This document shows, one piece after another, positions 35,140 to 44,131 of a stretch of DNA of 64,000 nt. The DNA is from Halomonas sp. 25-S5. Lineage in GTDB: Bacteria; Pseudomonadota; Gammaproteobacteria; Pseudomonadales; Halomonadaceae. The stretch's first letter is position 1. Each line of letters starts with the position of its first letter. The translations under genes were made by a program, and so were the position numbers. The stretch covers positions 1-64,000 of the forward strand of contig NZ_JARANV010000014.1 in assembly GCF_029889845.1 (NCBI RefSeq), written 5' to 3'. Below the pieces are notes generated by a model. It saw nothing but the letters and a program-made list of their open reading frames with translations. It ran no database searches and had not been told where the DNA came from.

Positions 35140-35576
35140 CTACCACATGAGGTCGTCCGGGACGGGGTGCTCCGCATAAGCGGGATCGTCCTCGCCCTCG
35201 GCGGCGCCGCCGCGGAAGGCGATCAGAAACGGCGCCATGGGCTCGACCCGGTCGGCGACCTCCGCGGGGATCAGCCGGTAGCGCCCGCGGGTGCGCGCGA
35301 TCTCCAGCTCGCCACGCGCGAGCCGGGCCTGTTGGGCGCCGGTGACATAGAGCCGCTTGATGCGCGCGCTCTGGCGCCTATCTTCGCTCGCGCCATGGCC
35401 CTGGCGCCGTGCGCGCGGCCACAGCTGTCGACGAACCCGAACTCCCGCAGAGCCGATCCCGCGAGCGCCGTGCGATGCGCCTCGGGCGCTTCGCGCATCA
35501 GCGCCTGCGCCCGGGCGACGCCTGCGGGCTCGCTCAACGAGCGTTTGATCTGGCTCTGTGCCCGCATGCCGAGCAC
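35140..35576 (-). pseudogene. DUF2058 protein, C-terminal part preserved
   Basis: The last about 75 codons read IKRLYVTGAQQARLARGELEIARTRGRYRLIPAEVADRV and end DDPAYAEHPVPDDLMW. This is the conserved C-terminus of DUF2058 (YaiL-like) proteins, which finish VPDDLMW. The N-terminal coiled-coil half is scrambled, with frame changes upstream of about 35360 and no RBS-linked start. A decayed copy within the foreign segment. Confidence 0.6.
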
Positions 35577-35820
35577 AGTAGCCAGCCACTACGCGTTTGT
35601 TCAGCCCGAGATGTGGGAACAGGGCAGGACTAGCGCGGTGCCGCCGCCCTACCTTTGAGCCTGCGCAAACCCTCGGCGGCCGCGCGGTGCTACGGTAACG
35701 CACCGTCTCGCCGCCGCGAATGGGAGTCCTCTATGCGGTTGCACGCCCTTCTGCCCGACGGCCGCGCGGGTACTCAGCCGGAGCGTACCGATTGGCCAGC
35801 AGCGTGCCGTCATCGAGGAT

Positions 35821-37135
35821 GTGCTCAATCATGTGCTCGCTGAGGCAATCACGGAGGGGCGCTTCGACTTCCTGGAGGCACGGGTGCTCGCCGTCGCCGC
35901 CGACGACGCCTTCGGGTTCATGGTGGCCTGGGAGGTGATGTCGCTGTCCTCCTATCTCCTGGTCGCCTTCCACCACGAGCACGGCGCCAACCGCCGCGCC
36001 GCCTTCCTCTACCTGCTCATGGCTCCCCGAGGCCCATCCGGTGGCCCCATCGCATATCTCGGCGCTGATGTCGGGCGTGATGCTCAAGGTGGCGGTCTAC
36101 GGCTTCATCCGCTTCTTTTTCGACCTCATCGGGACCGTCCACTGGCAGTGGGGCGTGGCCGTGCTCGCCGTGGGCAGCATCTCGGCCCTGATGGGGGTCC
36201 TCTATGCCCTCATGCAGCACGACCTCAAGCGCCTGCTGGCCTATCATTCGGTGGAGAACATCGGCATCATCTTCATCGGGCTCGGGCTGGCCCTGCTTTT
36301 CCTGGCCACGACGGGCCATCCGGTCCCGGGGGTCCTCGCCCTCGTGGCCGCCCTGTACCACACCGTCAACCATGCCCTGTTCAAGGGCCTGCTGTTCCTC
36401 GGCGCCGGCGCGGTGCTGCACAGCGCCCACGAGCGCGACCTGGAGCAGATGGGCGGGCTGCTGCGGCGCATGCCGTGGACCGGCCTGATCTTCCTGGTCG
36501 GCTGCATCTCCATCTCGGCGCTGCCGCCGTTCAACGGCTTCGTCTCTGAGTGGCTGACCTTCCAGTCCGCCCTGCAGGCCTGGCAGCTGGACAGCGGCGT
36601 GCTGCGCAGCCTGGTGCCCATGGCGGCGGCGGTACTGGCGCTCACCGGGGCGCTGGCCGCGGCCTGCTTCGTGAAGGTATACGGTGTGGCCTTCCTGGGC
36701 CGTGCCCGTAGCCGCCATGTGCGCCGCGCCTGTCGGGTGCCCTTGGGCATGCGCGCCGGCCAGGCCGTGCTGGCCGCGCTGTGCCTGCTCTTCGGTGTGC
36801 TTCCCACCGTCGTAGTGGCCATGTTGCAGGCCGTCCCCGAGCAGCTCCTCGGACAGGGGCTGCCGCAGGCGACCGGTGGCGGCTGGCTGTGGCTCTCACC
36901 CCAATGGCACCGGAGACGGCCAGCTACAGCGCGCCGTTGGTGGTAGTTCTGCTGGCGGTTCTGGCCCTCGTGGCCGGCTGGGCATGGCGCCGCGGCGCGG
37001 TGCGCCGCGGTGCGCCGCGGTGCGGCCCTGCGACGCGTGGGACTGCGGGTTCGCGCCACCCAATCCGCGCATGCAATATACGGCCACGGCCTTCGCCCAA
37101 CCCATCCGCCGCGTGTTCGGTTTGCTTTTTCGTAT
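35821..37135 (+). pseudogene. HyfB/MrpA/NuoL-type proton-channel subunit, deleted and frameshifted
   Basis: The first frame reads DDAFGFMVAWEVMSLSSYLL and ANRRAAFLYLLMA. The family's next ~60 residues are missing, and the protein resumes in another frame as LPEAHPVAPSHISALMSGVM. Next come ALMQHDLKRLLAYHSVENIG and ALYHTVNHALFKGLLFLGAG, the proton-channel Lys and His helices. A second shift near 36900 moves the end (APETASYSAPLVVV; WDCGFAPPNPRMQYTATAFA) out of frame. It fuses at 37136 to a thiM fragment through the shared bases CGAGGAA. Clearly non-functional. Confidence 0.8.
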
Positions 37136-37260
37136 CGAGGAAGCCGCCGAGTTCACCGCGCTGGCCGGCGCCCTGACGATCAATATCGGCACCCTCTCAC
37201 CCCACTGGGTCGAGGCCATGGAGGCCGCCGCCCTGGCCGCCGGGGAGACGGGGCGGCCCT
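37136..37260 (+). pseudogene. Inverted 125-bp thiM fragment
   Basis: The bases equal the coding strand of thiM 27339-27215 over 125 bp with 3 substitutions (two silent, one Ser/Ala) and no indels. They encode EEAAEFTALAGALTINIGTL onwards. Orientation is opposite to the resident thiM. The right end (GGGCGGCCCT) runs into the 50-bp repeat through shared CCCT. Confidence 0.95.
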
Positions 37261-37306
37261 GTCGTCAGTCCCCACTATCCCTGCACGCTCCCTGGCTGTA
37301 AAGGCC
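37257..37306. repeat. 50-bp direct repeat, right copy (thiM promoter region)
   Basis: Identical to 27611-27660 and in the same orientation. It carries a second TTTACA-17-GATAGT promoter pointing left into the antisense side of the thiM fragment. It marks the right edge of the foreign segment; SulP begins after it. Confidence 0.95.
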
Positions 37307-37334
37307 GGGCCAGGGTCGCCAAGACGAGTCGGCG

Positions 37335-39110
37335 TTAGTTGTGTGCCCGCCGGCGCGCCTCTTCTCCGGCGAGCCAGCGCAGGGCTACCCTTCGGGCCTG
37401 TGCCAGCTCTCGGCACCAGGTCAGCCGGCCGGCCGTGCGGCGGATGCCGGCGCGGCGCAGCTTGACGAGGATCCGCGTCGGCAGGCCGACCAGCACCAGG
37501 GCGACTCCCTGGCGGCGCATCTCGTCGATCAGGGTCTTGAGGGCCACGATGGCGGTGCCATCCATGCTCGGTACGTCATGCATGTCGAGGATGACGACCC
37601 GCACCTTCGGGTCCACCAGGTGCAGCGAGGTGAGTGCCTTCTCGGCGGCGCCGAAGAACAGCGGGCCATCGATGTCGTAGAGGGCGACCTCGCCAGGCAG
37701 CTCGCCGATGCTGGCATGGGATCCGGCGTCGACCCGTTGCGTCTGGGTCAGCAGCGACATGCGCCGGATGAACAGGGCGGCGGCCAGCCCGATGCCCACG
37801 GCCACCGCCAGCACCATGTCGAAGAACACGGTCAGGGTGAAGCAGGTCACCAGGATGGCCACGTCGCCCGGCGGGGCCGAGCGCAGGGTGTGCAGGAAGT
37901 GGCGGGCCTCACCCATGTTCCAGGCGATGATGAACAGCAGCGCCGCCAGCGCGGCCATCGGCACCAGCCCCAGCAGGCCCGCCAGGGCGACCACCGCCAG
38001 CAGCACCACCAGCGCATGCACCACCGCTGCGATCGGCGAACGGGCGCCGCTGCGGATGTTGGTGGCGGTCCGGGCGATGGCGGCCGTGGCGGTGATGCCG
38101 CCGAACAGCGGTGCGACGATATTGCCCAGCCCCTGGCCGATCAGCTCGGCGTTGGGGTCATGGCGGGTCCGGGTCAAACCATCCGATACCACCGCGCACA
38201 GCAGTGACTCGATCGCCCCCAGTATGGCGATGGCGAAGGCGGGACCCAGCAGGGCGCGAATCAGTTCGAAGTTCAGTGCCAGGGGTTCGCCATCCGCGCC
38301 GGGCAGCCGCCAGGGGGCCACGAAACTCGGCGCGATCGGGGGGATGCCGCTGCCCGTCTCGCCATGGGCCTCCCAGGTGAAGCGCGAGGCGATGGTCTCC
38401 ACCAGGTTCCCCGTGCTCGGGTCGCCGATGCCATGATTGATCGTATAGGCGGACAGCGCACCCACTATCAGTCCGATCAGGGGTGCCGGAATCGGCACAT
38501 GCAGGCGCGGCCAGAGCAGCATGACGCCCAGGGAAAAGGCCCCCACCCCCAGCTCGAGCGGATCCAGGCTCGGTAGCGAGGCGGCGATCCGTCCTAGATT
38601 CTCGACGAAGTGCTCGCCCAGCTGTCCGACCTCGAGCCCCAGGAAGTCGGGCACCTGCAGCACCGCGATCACCACTGCGATCCCCGCCGTGAAGCCCAAC
38701 ACCACCGGATAGGGCACGTACTGGATGAGGCGCCCCATGCCGGCGATGCCCAGCGCCACCAGGATCACGCCGGCCATCATCGAGGCGATCAGCAGGCCGC
38801 CCAGGCCGTACTGCTGGACGATGGGGAAGAGGATGACGACGAAGGCCGCCGTCGGCCCCGAGACATTGAAGCGTGAACCGCCGGTCAGCGCGATGATGGC
38901 GCCGGCGACGATCGCCGTGTAGAGCCCGTGCTGGGGAGGCACGCCGGTGGCGATGGCCAGTGCCATGGAGAGCGGCACCGCCACGGTGCCGATGGTCAGC
39001 CCGGCGAGGATGTCGCGGCGCAGGTCGTCCAGGCCGTAGCCGTCTCGCCAGGCCGCGCGCAGGCCGGTGGCAATGCTGGGAAGGGGTGGGGACGGTCGGT
39101 GGCGTGCCAT
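37335..39110 (-). CDS. SulP-family anion transporter with STAS domain
   Basis: The inner-membrane protein of about 591 residues has 10-14 helices (about 40-450) and a cytosolic STAS domain at the C-terminus (GEVALYDIDGPLFFGAAEKAL, VVILDMHDVPSMDGTAIVAL). Family features are VPLSMALAIATGVPPQHGLYTAIVAG and TGGSRFNVSGPTAAFV. SulP proteins import sulfate, bicarbonate or C4-dicarboxylates (DauA); the substrate is undecided. Start at 39110 (MARHRPSP) follows AGGGAGGA 8 bases upstream; a longer frame adds 17 residues. Divergent from a small RHH gene. Confidence 0.9.
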   Translation of the reverse strand: MARHRPSPPLPSIATGLRAAWRDGYGLDDLRRDILAGLTIGTVAVPLSMALAIATGVPPQHGLYTAIVAGAIIALTGGSRFNVSGPTAAFVVILFPIVQQYGLGGLLIASMMAGVILVALGIAGMGRLIQYVPYPVVLGFTAGIAVVIAVLQVPDFLGLEVGQLGEHFVENLGRIAASLPSLDPLELGVGAFSLGVMLLWPRLHVPIPAPLIGLIVGALSAYTINHGIGDPSTGNLVETIASRFTWEAHGETGSGIPPIAPSFVAPWRLPGADGEPLALNFELIRALLGPAFAIAILGAIESLLCAVVSDGLTRTRHDPNAELIGQGLGNIVAPLFGGITATAAIARTATNIRSGARSPIAAVVHALVVLLAVVALAGLLGLVPMAALAALLFIIAWNMGEARHFLHTLRSAPPGDVAILVTCFTLTVFFDMVLAVAVGIGLAAALFIRRMSLLTQTQRVDAGSHASIGELPGEVALYDIDGPLFFGAAEKALTSLHLVDPKVRVVILDMHDVPSMDGTAIVALKTLIDEMRRQGVALVLVGLPTRILVKLRRAGIRRTAGRLTWCRELAQARRVALRWLAGEEARRRAHN

Positions 39111-39201
39111 TCGCGGGGTCCTCCCTGGGCTAACTGGTCGCGTGGATGGGCCGGTAGCCACACGCCCGGTGGGGTTCGTGCCGGTTGACTATGTGAATAA
39201 T

Positions 39202-39283
39202 ATTAACATGTCGTTAGTATTTTCGACAAATGTATCACCGGCATTGCCCAGGCTGGCCGCGGACATTAACATTTGATGATAAT
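39202..39283. promoter_or_regulatory. Divergent A+T-rich promoter region between sulP and the RHH gene
   Basis: ATTAACAT occurs twice in direct orientation (39202-39209 and 39265-39272), in an A+T-rich stretch that stands out from its surroundings. A GATAAT -10-like hexamer lies at 39278-39283, ahead of the RHH gene. The repeats are candidate operator half-sites for the RHH protein. Confidence 0.4.
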
Positions 39284-39300
39284 ACTGACGGAGAATCGCG

Positions 39301-39498
39301 ATGGAGAAGAAGACGGCACGCCTGACTCTGCTGATCGACCCGCACAAGAAGCGGGCCTTCGAGCAGCTGTGTGCGGCCCAGGACCTGACTCCTTCCCAGG
39401 TGGTGCGACAGCTGATCCGCGACTACCTGCGTGACCATGGCGTGGAGTACGAGTCGCGCCCCGACCTGGCCACCAAGGACGCACCGGGGCGGGAGTGA
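39301..39498 (+). CDS. Small ribbon-helix-helix (CopG-like) protein
   Basis: The 65-residue protein shows an N-terminal strand KKTARLTLLIDPHKKRAFEQL and helices DLTPSQVVRQLIRDYLRD. This is a CopG/MetJ-type RHH layout that binds DNA as a dimer. The gene is divergent from sulP, and repeated ATTAACAT lies between them, so it may regulate sulP, itself or both. No toxin gene follows, which argues against an antitoxin. GGAG precedes the ATG. Confidence 0.8.
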   Translation: MEKKTARLTLLIDPHKKRAFEQLCAAQDLTPSQVVRQLIRDYLRDHGVEYESRPDLATKDAPGRE

Positions 39499-39522
39499 GG
39501 GCTCGCCCCGGCCGGGAGGACG

Positions 39523-41193
39523 TCAGGTGGCAGCGGCCATGGGGGAGCGACACGCCTGGCTGATGTCCATGTTCGGGTCACGGATGCTGCTCTCGACGCC
39601 CAGCACGCCGAGCAGGCTATGAAAGAGATGGCCGTGACTCAGTGGCTGGTCGGCCCGGCTGGCCAGGCAGTCGCGCTCGAGCCCGGCGGCCTGGTCGAAT
39701 GCCCGGGATGACCACCAGGTCATCGGCACCCGAGTCTGCTCATCCGGGGCGATGGCGTAGGGCAGGCCGTGCAGGTAGATGCCGTTCTCGCCCAGGGATT
39801 CGCCATGGTCGGAGACATACAGCATCGCCGTGGCCAGAGACGGCTGCTGCTCCAGCACGCCGATGAGGTCATCCAGCACGCTGTCGGTATAGAGGATCGC
39901 ATTGTCGTAGCTGTTGACGATCGACTCCCGGGAGCACTGGGCCAGGTCCGAGGTATCACAGGTGGGGGTGAAGGCCCGGAAGGCTTCGGGATAGCGCTGG
40001 AAGTAGCTGGGGCCATGATTGCCGAGGGTGTGCAGCACGATCACCGTATCTTCGCGTATCGAGCCGATGCGCCGGGAGAGCTCCTCGGTCAGCACGCCGT
40101 CCCGGCAGTCATGCCCGTCGCACAGCGCCGGATAGGCCTGCGGGTCCGGCGAAAAGTGCTCCACCCCGTCGCAGACCCCCTTGCAGCCCGACTGGTTGTC
40201 GATCCACTCCACCCGGTAGCCTGCCCGCTGCAGCACGTCCAGCAGCGACTCGTGGCTCCTGATGTAGCGTTCGTCGTAGTCGGCCTTGCCGATGGGCGCG
40301 AACATGCAAGGTAGCGAGACGGCGGTGTTGGTGCCGCAGCTTGCCACGTCGGTGAAGTTGATGAGGTCACGGCCCGCCAGGCGTGGCGTCGTCTGGCGCG
40401 AGTAGCCGGATAGCCCCCAGTCGGCGGCACGCACGGTCTCGCCGACCACCAGCACCAGCAAGCGCGGGGTGCCGGTGGCACTGGCCTGGCGAACGGCATC
40501 CTCGCCGATGGGCAGGCGCTCGTCCGGCAGCGGGTCCTCGGCCGCCATGACCTGACTGGTCGAGACGATGGCGTTGCCCGGCGTGATCAGATAACGCAAC
40601 TCGTGATGATTGCGCATCAGCGAGGACAGGCTCTGGAAGGAGAACAGCAGCGACACCACCAGCACGGCTATGCCACCGGCCAGCCACAGCAGCGATATGC
40701 CCAGCCCCCGCGGCCAGCTGCGCCGTCGCAGCGGCCAGCGCCATATCACCAGCATCGGCAGCCCGGCGAAGAGCAGCAGGTAGAGCGCCAGCCCCGGGGT
40801 CAGCAGCTCGCCCGCCTCGCGGGTATCGGTCTGCAGCACGTTGTCGATCATGTGGGTATCGAAGTAGGCCCCGTAGTGGCCGGTGAAGTAGCTGATTGAT
40901 GCCGCCAACACCACCAGCAAGGACAACAGCGGCTTGACGCTGATGCGGTTGACCAGTGGCAGAAAGACCACGAAGTGCAGCGCGGTCATGGCCACGCCAT
41001 AGCCGGCCAGTCGTCCCCAGTCGGCGAGGCCGCCGGGGGGCGCAGCGTCGATCACCGCGGACCAGAACCGCTGGTTGTAGAGCAGCGTGAAGGCCAGGCT
41101 GGCCAGCAGGGTGAGCGCCTGAGGGGACAGGGCCGGCAGTCGCGAGGGGGGGATGGCCCGCCCCAGGCGCGTGAGGGAAATCGCATCAGGCAT
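39523..41193 (-). CDS. eptA: Lipid A phosphoethanolamine transferase EptA
   Basis: The 556-residue protein has five N-terminal helices and a periplasmic sulfatase-fold domain. Catalytic features include VGETVRAADWGLSGYSRQT, CGTNTAVSLPCMF (nucleophile Thr), HTLGNHGPSYFQRYP and SDHGESLGENGIYLHG (Zn ligands). It transfers phosphoethanolamine to lipid A phosphates, lowering negative charge and polymyxin binding. It overlaps the PAP2 gene by 8 bases; the pair is led by a PmrA-type box. Genes for a PmrAB-like system lie just upstream. Confidence 0.93.
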   Translation of the reverse strand: MPDAISLTRLGRAIPPSRLPALSPQALTLLASLAFTLLYNQRFWSAVIDAAPPGGLADWGRLAGYGVAMTALHFVVFLPLVNRISVKPLLSLLVVLAASISYFTGHYGAYFDTHMIDNVLQTDTREAGELLTPGLALYLLLFAGLPMLVIWRWPLRRRSWPRGLGISLLWLAGGIAVLVVSLLFSFQSLSSLMRNHHELRYLITPGNAIVSTSQVMAAEDPLPDERLPIGEDAVRQASATGTPRLLVLVVGETVRAADWGLSGYSRQTTPRLAGRDLINFTDVASCGTNTAVSLPCMFAPIGKADYDERYIRSHESLLDVLQRAGYRVEWIDNQSGCKGVCDGVEHFSPDPQAYPALCDGHDCRDGVLTEELSRRIGSIREDTVIVLHTLGNHGPSYFQRYPEAFRAFTPTCDTSDLAQCSRESIVNSYDNAILYTDSVLDDLIGVLEQQPSLATAMLYVSDHGESLGENGIYLHGLPYAIAPDEQTRVPMTWWSSRAFDQAAGLERDCLASRADQPLSHGHLFHSLLGVLGVESSIRDPNMDISQACRSPMAAAT

Positions 41194-41968
41194 CGGGGGA
41201 TGTCTCGTCAGTGTTGGGCGGCAGGGTCAGGCGACGTTGCGGGAGATGCCATGCCGGCAGCAACCAGCTTGCCAGCAGCGTGCTGATCGTCCAGCAGAGC
41301 ATCAGCGTCCAGAGATCATGGGACAGGAAGTGGGCGCCCCGCAGCTGCTGGGCGATGCCGAAGGCGAGCCCCAGCCCCAGGCCGGTGGCCAGCCCCAGCC
41401 AGCGCCAGCGAGGCCAGGTGGCGGCCAGGAAGAAGTAGAGCGCCAGCCAGGCATAGCCGGCACTGGCGTGGCCAGCGGGAAAGCAGGCGGTGTCCGGCAT
41501 CCCGCTTGGCCGCCATGCCAGCAGGCCGACGAAGGGCCAGTCGCCGCCATAGCGGGCCAGGTCCCAGGGGCACTCCATGCTCACCAGCTGCTTGAGGATC
41601 GAGATACTGAGTGTCGAGGTCGCCACGGCCAGGAACAGGAACAGCAGCGCTCGCCGCCAGCGGCGCAGCGGGGTCGGCAGCAGGCTGGCGAGCAGGGCAA
41701 CAATGACCCCGGCTCCCATCCACTGGCTGAGCGTCCGGCCGCCTTGGTGCAGCCAGTCCTGCAGCAACACATGATCCTGCAGGGCCCACTCGCCGCCCTG
41801 CCAGCGGTAGAGAACATCGGCGAGCGTGAAGTCCAGCCCCAGCCCGTATATCACCAGCATCAGGGCGAGAAAGCCGCACCAGGCCAGGGCCAGGCGGTAG
41901 GGGAGGGAAACGGGAAACCTCGGCACTGCGCCGGAGCGCATCGTCGCCAGGGGTGTCAGGTCGGGCAT
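41186..41968 (-). CDS. PAP2-family membrane phosphatase
   Basis: The 260-residue membrane protein has about six helices and the acid-phosphatase triad: KQLVSMECPWDLARYGG (C1-like), ACFPAGHASAGYAW (C2, SGH-like) and LRGAHFLSHDLWTLMLCW (C3, RxxxxxHxxxD). Homologues dephosphorylate undecaprenyl pyrophosphate or lipid A, and some are fused or linked to EptA. Translationally coupled to eptA. The promoter upstream carries the TTAAG-type box 47 bp before the ATG. Confidence 0.88.
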   Translation of the reverse strand: MPDLTPLATMRSGAVPRFPVSLPYRLALAWCGFLALMLVIYGLGLDFTLADVLYRWQGGEWALQDHVLLQDWLHQGGRTLSQWMGAGVIVALLASLLPTPLRRWRRALLFLFLAVATSTLSISILKQLVSMECPWDLARYGGDWPFVGLLAWRPSGMPDTACFPAGHASAGYAWLALYFFLAATWPRWRWLGLATGLGLGLAFGIAQQLRGAHFLSHDLWTLMLCWTISTLLASWLLPAWHLPQRRLTLPPNTDETSPDA

Positions 41969-42014
41969 GGCATCGCCGTATCGAGAAGCGGAGATGCCAT
42001 ACTGGCCCGGCCAG

Positions 42015-42031
42015 CTTAACGCCGCCTTATG
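42015..42031 (-). promoter_or_regulatory. PmrA/QseB/BqsR-type box upstream of PAP2-eptA
   Basis: On the coding (minus) strand the bases read ATAAG-GCGGCG-TTAAG, one mismatch from TTAAG-N6-TTAAG. It is followed by CTGGCCGGGCCAGTATGG, whose GTATGG-type -10 sits in the same context as in the hemolysin promoter (TTGCCGGGGCCAGAGTATC). Box-to-ATG distance is 47 bp here and 45 bp there. Confidence 0.65.
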
Positions 42032-42043
42032 GCGGAATGGCGG

Positions 42044-43429
42044 TCACGCTGCCCGGTGCGTGCGCGGCAGCACGACCTCCACCCTGAGCCCGCCGTCCGG
42101 GGCGTCGTCGAGTCGCAGGCGGCCGGCGTGGCGCTGCAGCAGCCGGTCGACGATGGAGAGTCCCAGGCCGGCGCCGGCGCCCGGCCCGGCCCGGTGGAAG
42201 CGCTCGAGGACCTCGAGGCGCTGGTCAGGCGGGATGCCGGTCCCCTGATCGTCGATCGTCAGCGACAGGGCGTGGTCGCCGGCCGCCAGCCCCACCGTGA
42301 CGGTGCCCCCCTGGGGGGAGTGCTGCAGAGCATTGCCGGCCAGGTTCTGGATCAGCGTATCGATGGCCCCGGGCTCGACCGACAGCCTCCAGTCGGTGGC
42401 CTCGTCGGCCTCCAGCTGTAACTCGATGCCGCGCTCGGCGGCCAGTGGCGAGAGCTTGGCCAGCGCCTCGCGCACCTCGACCAGCAGGTCGGCGGGCTTG
42501 CCGGCCAGCGGCGACTCCTCCTCCGGGTCCAGGCGGGCCAGGGCGAGCAGCTGGGTGACCAGGCGAGTGCTCCGGGCCACGCCATCGCGCAGCTTGCCCA
42601 GCGCCTCGCGGCGATCCGCCGGGTCCTCGGCGGCCAGGGCGTTCTGGGCGTGCAGGTCGAGCACCGCCAGCGGCGTGCGCAGCTCGTGGGCGGCGTCGGC
42701 GATGAAGCGCTTCTCGCGCACCCGCAGCGCGCGGATGCGCTCGAGCAGGCGGTTCAGGGCGCCGGCGATGGTCTCCAGCTCCCGCGGCAGCGGGTGGAGG
42801 ATCAAGGGCTGCAGGGTGTGGGGATCGCGACGGCGGATCTGTTCGGCCATCCGCGACAGCGGCCGCAGCCCCCAGCCGGTCGCCCACCACAGCAGGAAGG
42901 CCAGCACCGGCAGCCCCAGCAGGTCTGGCATCAGGGTGCGCAGGGCGATCAGTGTCACCAGCTCGCCGCGCACATCGCCGCGCTCCCCCACCACCACGCG
43001 CAGCGGGGATCGAGGCGTGCTCAGCGCATAGACCCGCCAGGTGCGGCCGGCCAGCCGAGTGTCCTCGTAACCCTCGCTCAGTGCTGTGAGTGGTGCCGGC
43101 GGGGCGCTGTCCGAGCGCAGCAGCAACTGGTCGCCTTCCCACAGCTGGAAGGCCAGCTTGCTCTCGTAGCGGTGGCCGGCGATCTGCTGGTCGGCCTGTT
43201 CCACGCGCTGCAGGGAGGCTTTCAGGCTTTCCAGCAGGGCCTCGCGCTGCTCGCTCGCCAGCGGAGCGCGCATCAGGCCCTCGAGCAGGCGGGCATTCTG
43301 GGCCAGCTTGGCATCGAACAGCTCCTCCACCTCGTGGGCGGCATCGCGGTAGCTGGTCAGGCCGATGACCAGCATGCTCAGGCCGAAGACCAGCAGCACC
43401 ACGCCGAGGGTGCGGCGACGGATCGACAT
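42044..43429 (-). CDS. Sensor histidine kinase of the QseC/PmrB type
   Basis: The 461-residue inner-membrane kinase has TM1 at about 8-28, a periplasmic QseC-like sensor domain (to about 155), TM2 near 165-185, HAMP, H-box FIADAAHELRTPLAVLDLH and an ATP-binding domain with NALQHSPQGG, DDQGTGIPPDQ and GAGAGLGLSIVDRLL. It shares one base with the end of the regulator gene. Signals for relatives include Fe(III), low pH or cationic peptides; none can be assigned. It controls the adjacent response regulator, probably with PAP2-eptA as targets. Confidence 0.9.
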   Translation of the reverse strand: MSIRRRTLGVVLLVFGLSMLVIGLTSYRDAAHEVEELFDAKLAQNARLLEGLMRAPLASEQREALLESLKASLQRVEQADQQIAGHRYESKLAFQLWEGDQLLLRSDSAPPAPLTALSEGYEDTRLAGRTWRVYALSTPRSPLRVVVGERGDVRGELVTLIALRTLMPDLLGLPVLAFLLWWATGWGLRPLSRMAEQIRRRDPHTLQPLILHPLPRELETIAGALNRLLERIRALRVREKRFIADAAHELRTPLAVLDLHAQNALAAEDPADRREALGKLRDGVARSTRLVTQLLALARLDPEEESPLAGKPADLLVEVREALAKLSPLAAERGIELQLEADEATDWRLSVEPGAIDTLIQNLAGNALQHSPQGGTVTVGLAAGDHALSLTIDDQGTGIPPDQRLEVLERFHRAGPGAGAGLGLSIVDRLLQRHAGRLRLDDAPDGGLRVEVVLPRTHRAA

Positions 43430-44109
43430 CAGCCCGTCCTGTCCGGCGCGGGGCTGTCGAGCACATAGCCGATGCCGCGCAGGGTACGAATCAGCTCGGG
43501 GAAGAACTTGCGCCGCAGGTGGTGCACATGCACCTCGATGGCGTTGCTCTCCACCTCTTCTTCCCAGCCATAGACCAGCCGGGTCAGGGTGTCGCGAGTG
43601 AATACCCGGCCGGGGTGGGCGAGGAACTCCTGGAGCAGGGTGAACTCGCGCCGCGACAGCGACACCGGCTCGCCGTGGTAGCTGACGCTGTGGGTGGCGG
43701 GATCGAGGCGGATGCCGCGGGCCTCCAGCACGCTGCTGGCCTGCCGCTGGCTGCGGCGCAGCAGGGCCCGCAGGCGGGCCTTCAGCTCCGCGACCTGGAA
43801 GGGCTTGACCAGGTAGTCGTCAGCACCGGCATCCAGGCCGGCGATGCGGTCGTCGATGCCGTCCCGGGCGGTCAGCACCAGCACCGGCACGCGGTTGCCC
43901 CGGCGGCGTGTCGCCTCCAGCACCTGCATGCCGTCGAGCCCGGGAAGGCCCAGATCGAGGATCACCGCATCGAAGGGCTCGTTGCTCTCGAGGGCAGCCA
44001 AGGCCTGCCGGCCATCGGTCAACAGGTCCACGGTGTAGTGTTCCGGCTTGAGCGCCAGGCGGATGCCCGCCGCCAGGCTGGGGTCGTCCTCTACCAGCAG
44101 GATGCGCAT
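43429..44109 (-). CDS. OmpR-family response regulator of the PmrA/QseB type
   Basis: The 226-residue protein has an N-terminal receiver (E8-D9-D10, phospho-site D52 in VILDLGLPGLDG, Lys in DDYLVKPFQ) and a winged helix at about 130-222 (LSRREFTLLQEFLAHPGRVF, AIEVHVHHLRRKF, RTLRGIGYVLD). QseB and PmrA recognise direct repeats of CTTAA at 11-bp spacing, and three such boxes exist in this window. A GGGGCC-6-GGCCCC hairpin lies between the SDR gene and this start. The gene follows the hemolysin operon in the same direction. Confidence 0.92.
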   Translation of the reverse strand: MRILLVEDDPSLAAGIRLALKPEHYTVDLLTDGRQALAALESNEPFDAVILDLGLPGLDGMQVLEATRRRGNRVPVLVLTARDGIDDRIAGLDAGADDYLVKPFQVAELKARLRALLRRSQRQASSVLEARGIRLDPATHSVSYHGEPVSLSRREFTLLQEFLAHPGRVFTRDTLTRLVYGWEEEVESNAIEVHVHHLRRKFFPELIRTLRGIGYVLDSPAPDRTG

Positions 44110-44131
44110 GGGGTGGGGGTCACTCCTCCAA

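Noticed and set aside
37010..37030. GCGGTGCGCCGCGGTGCGCCGCGG as a regulatory repeat
   Set aside because: Short slippage-type tandem repeat inside the hyfB pseudogene; no sign of regulatory use.
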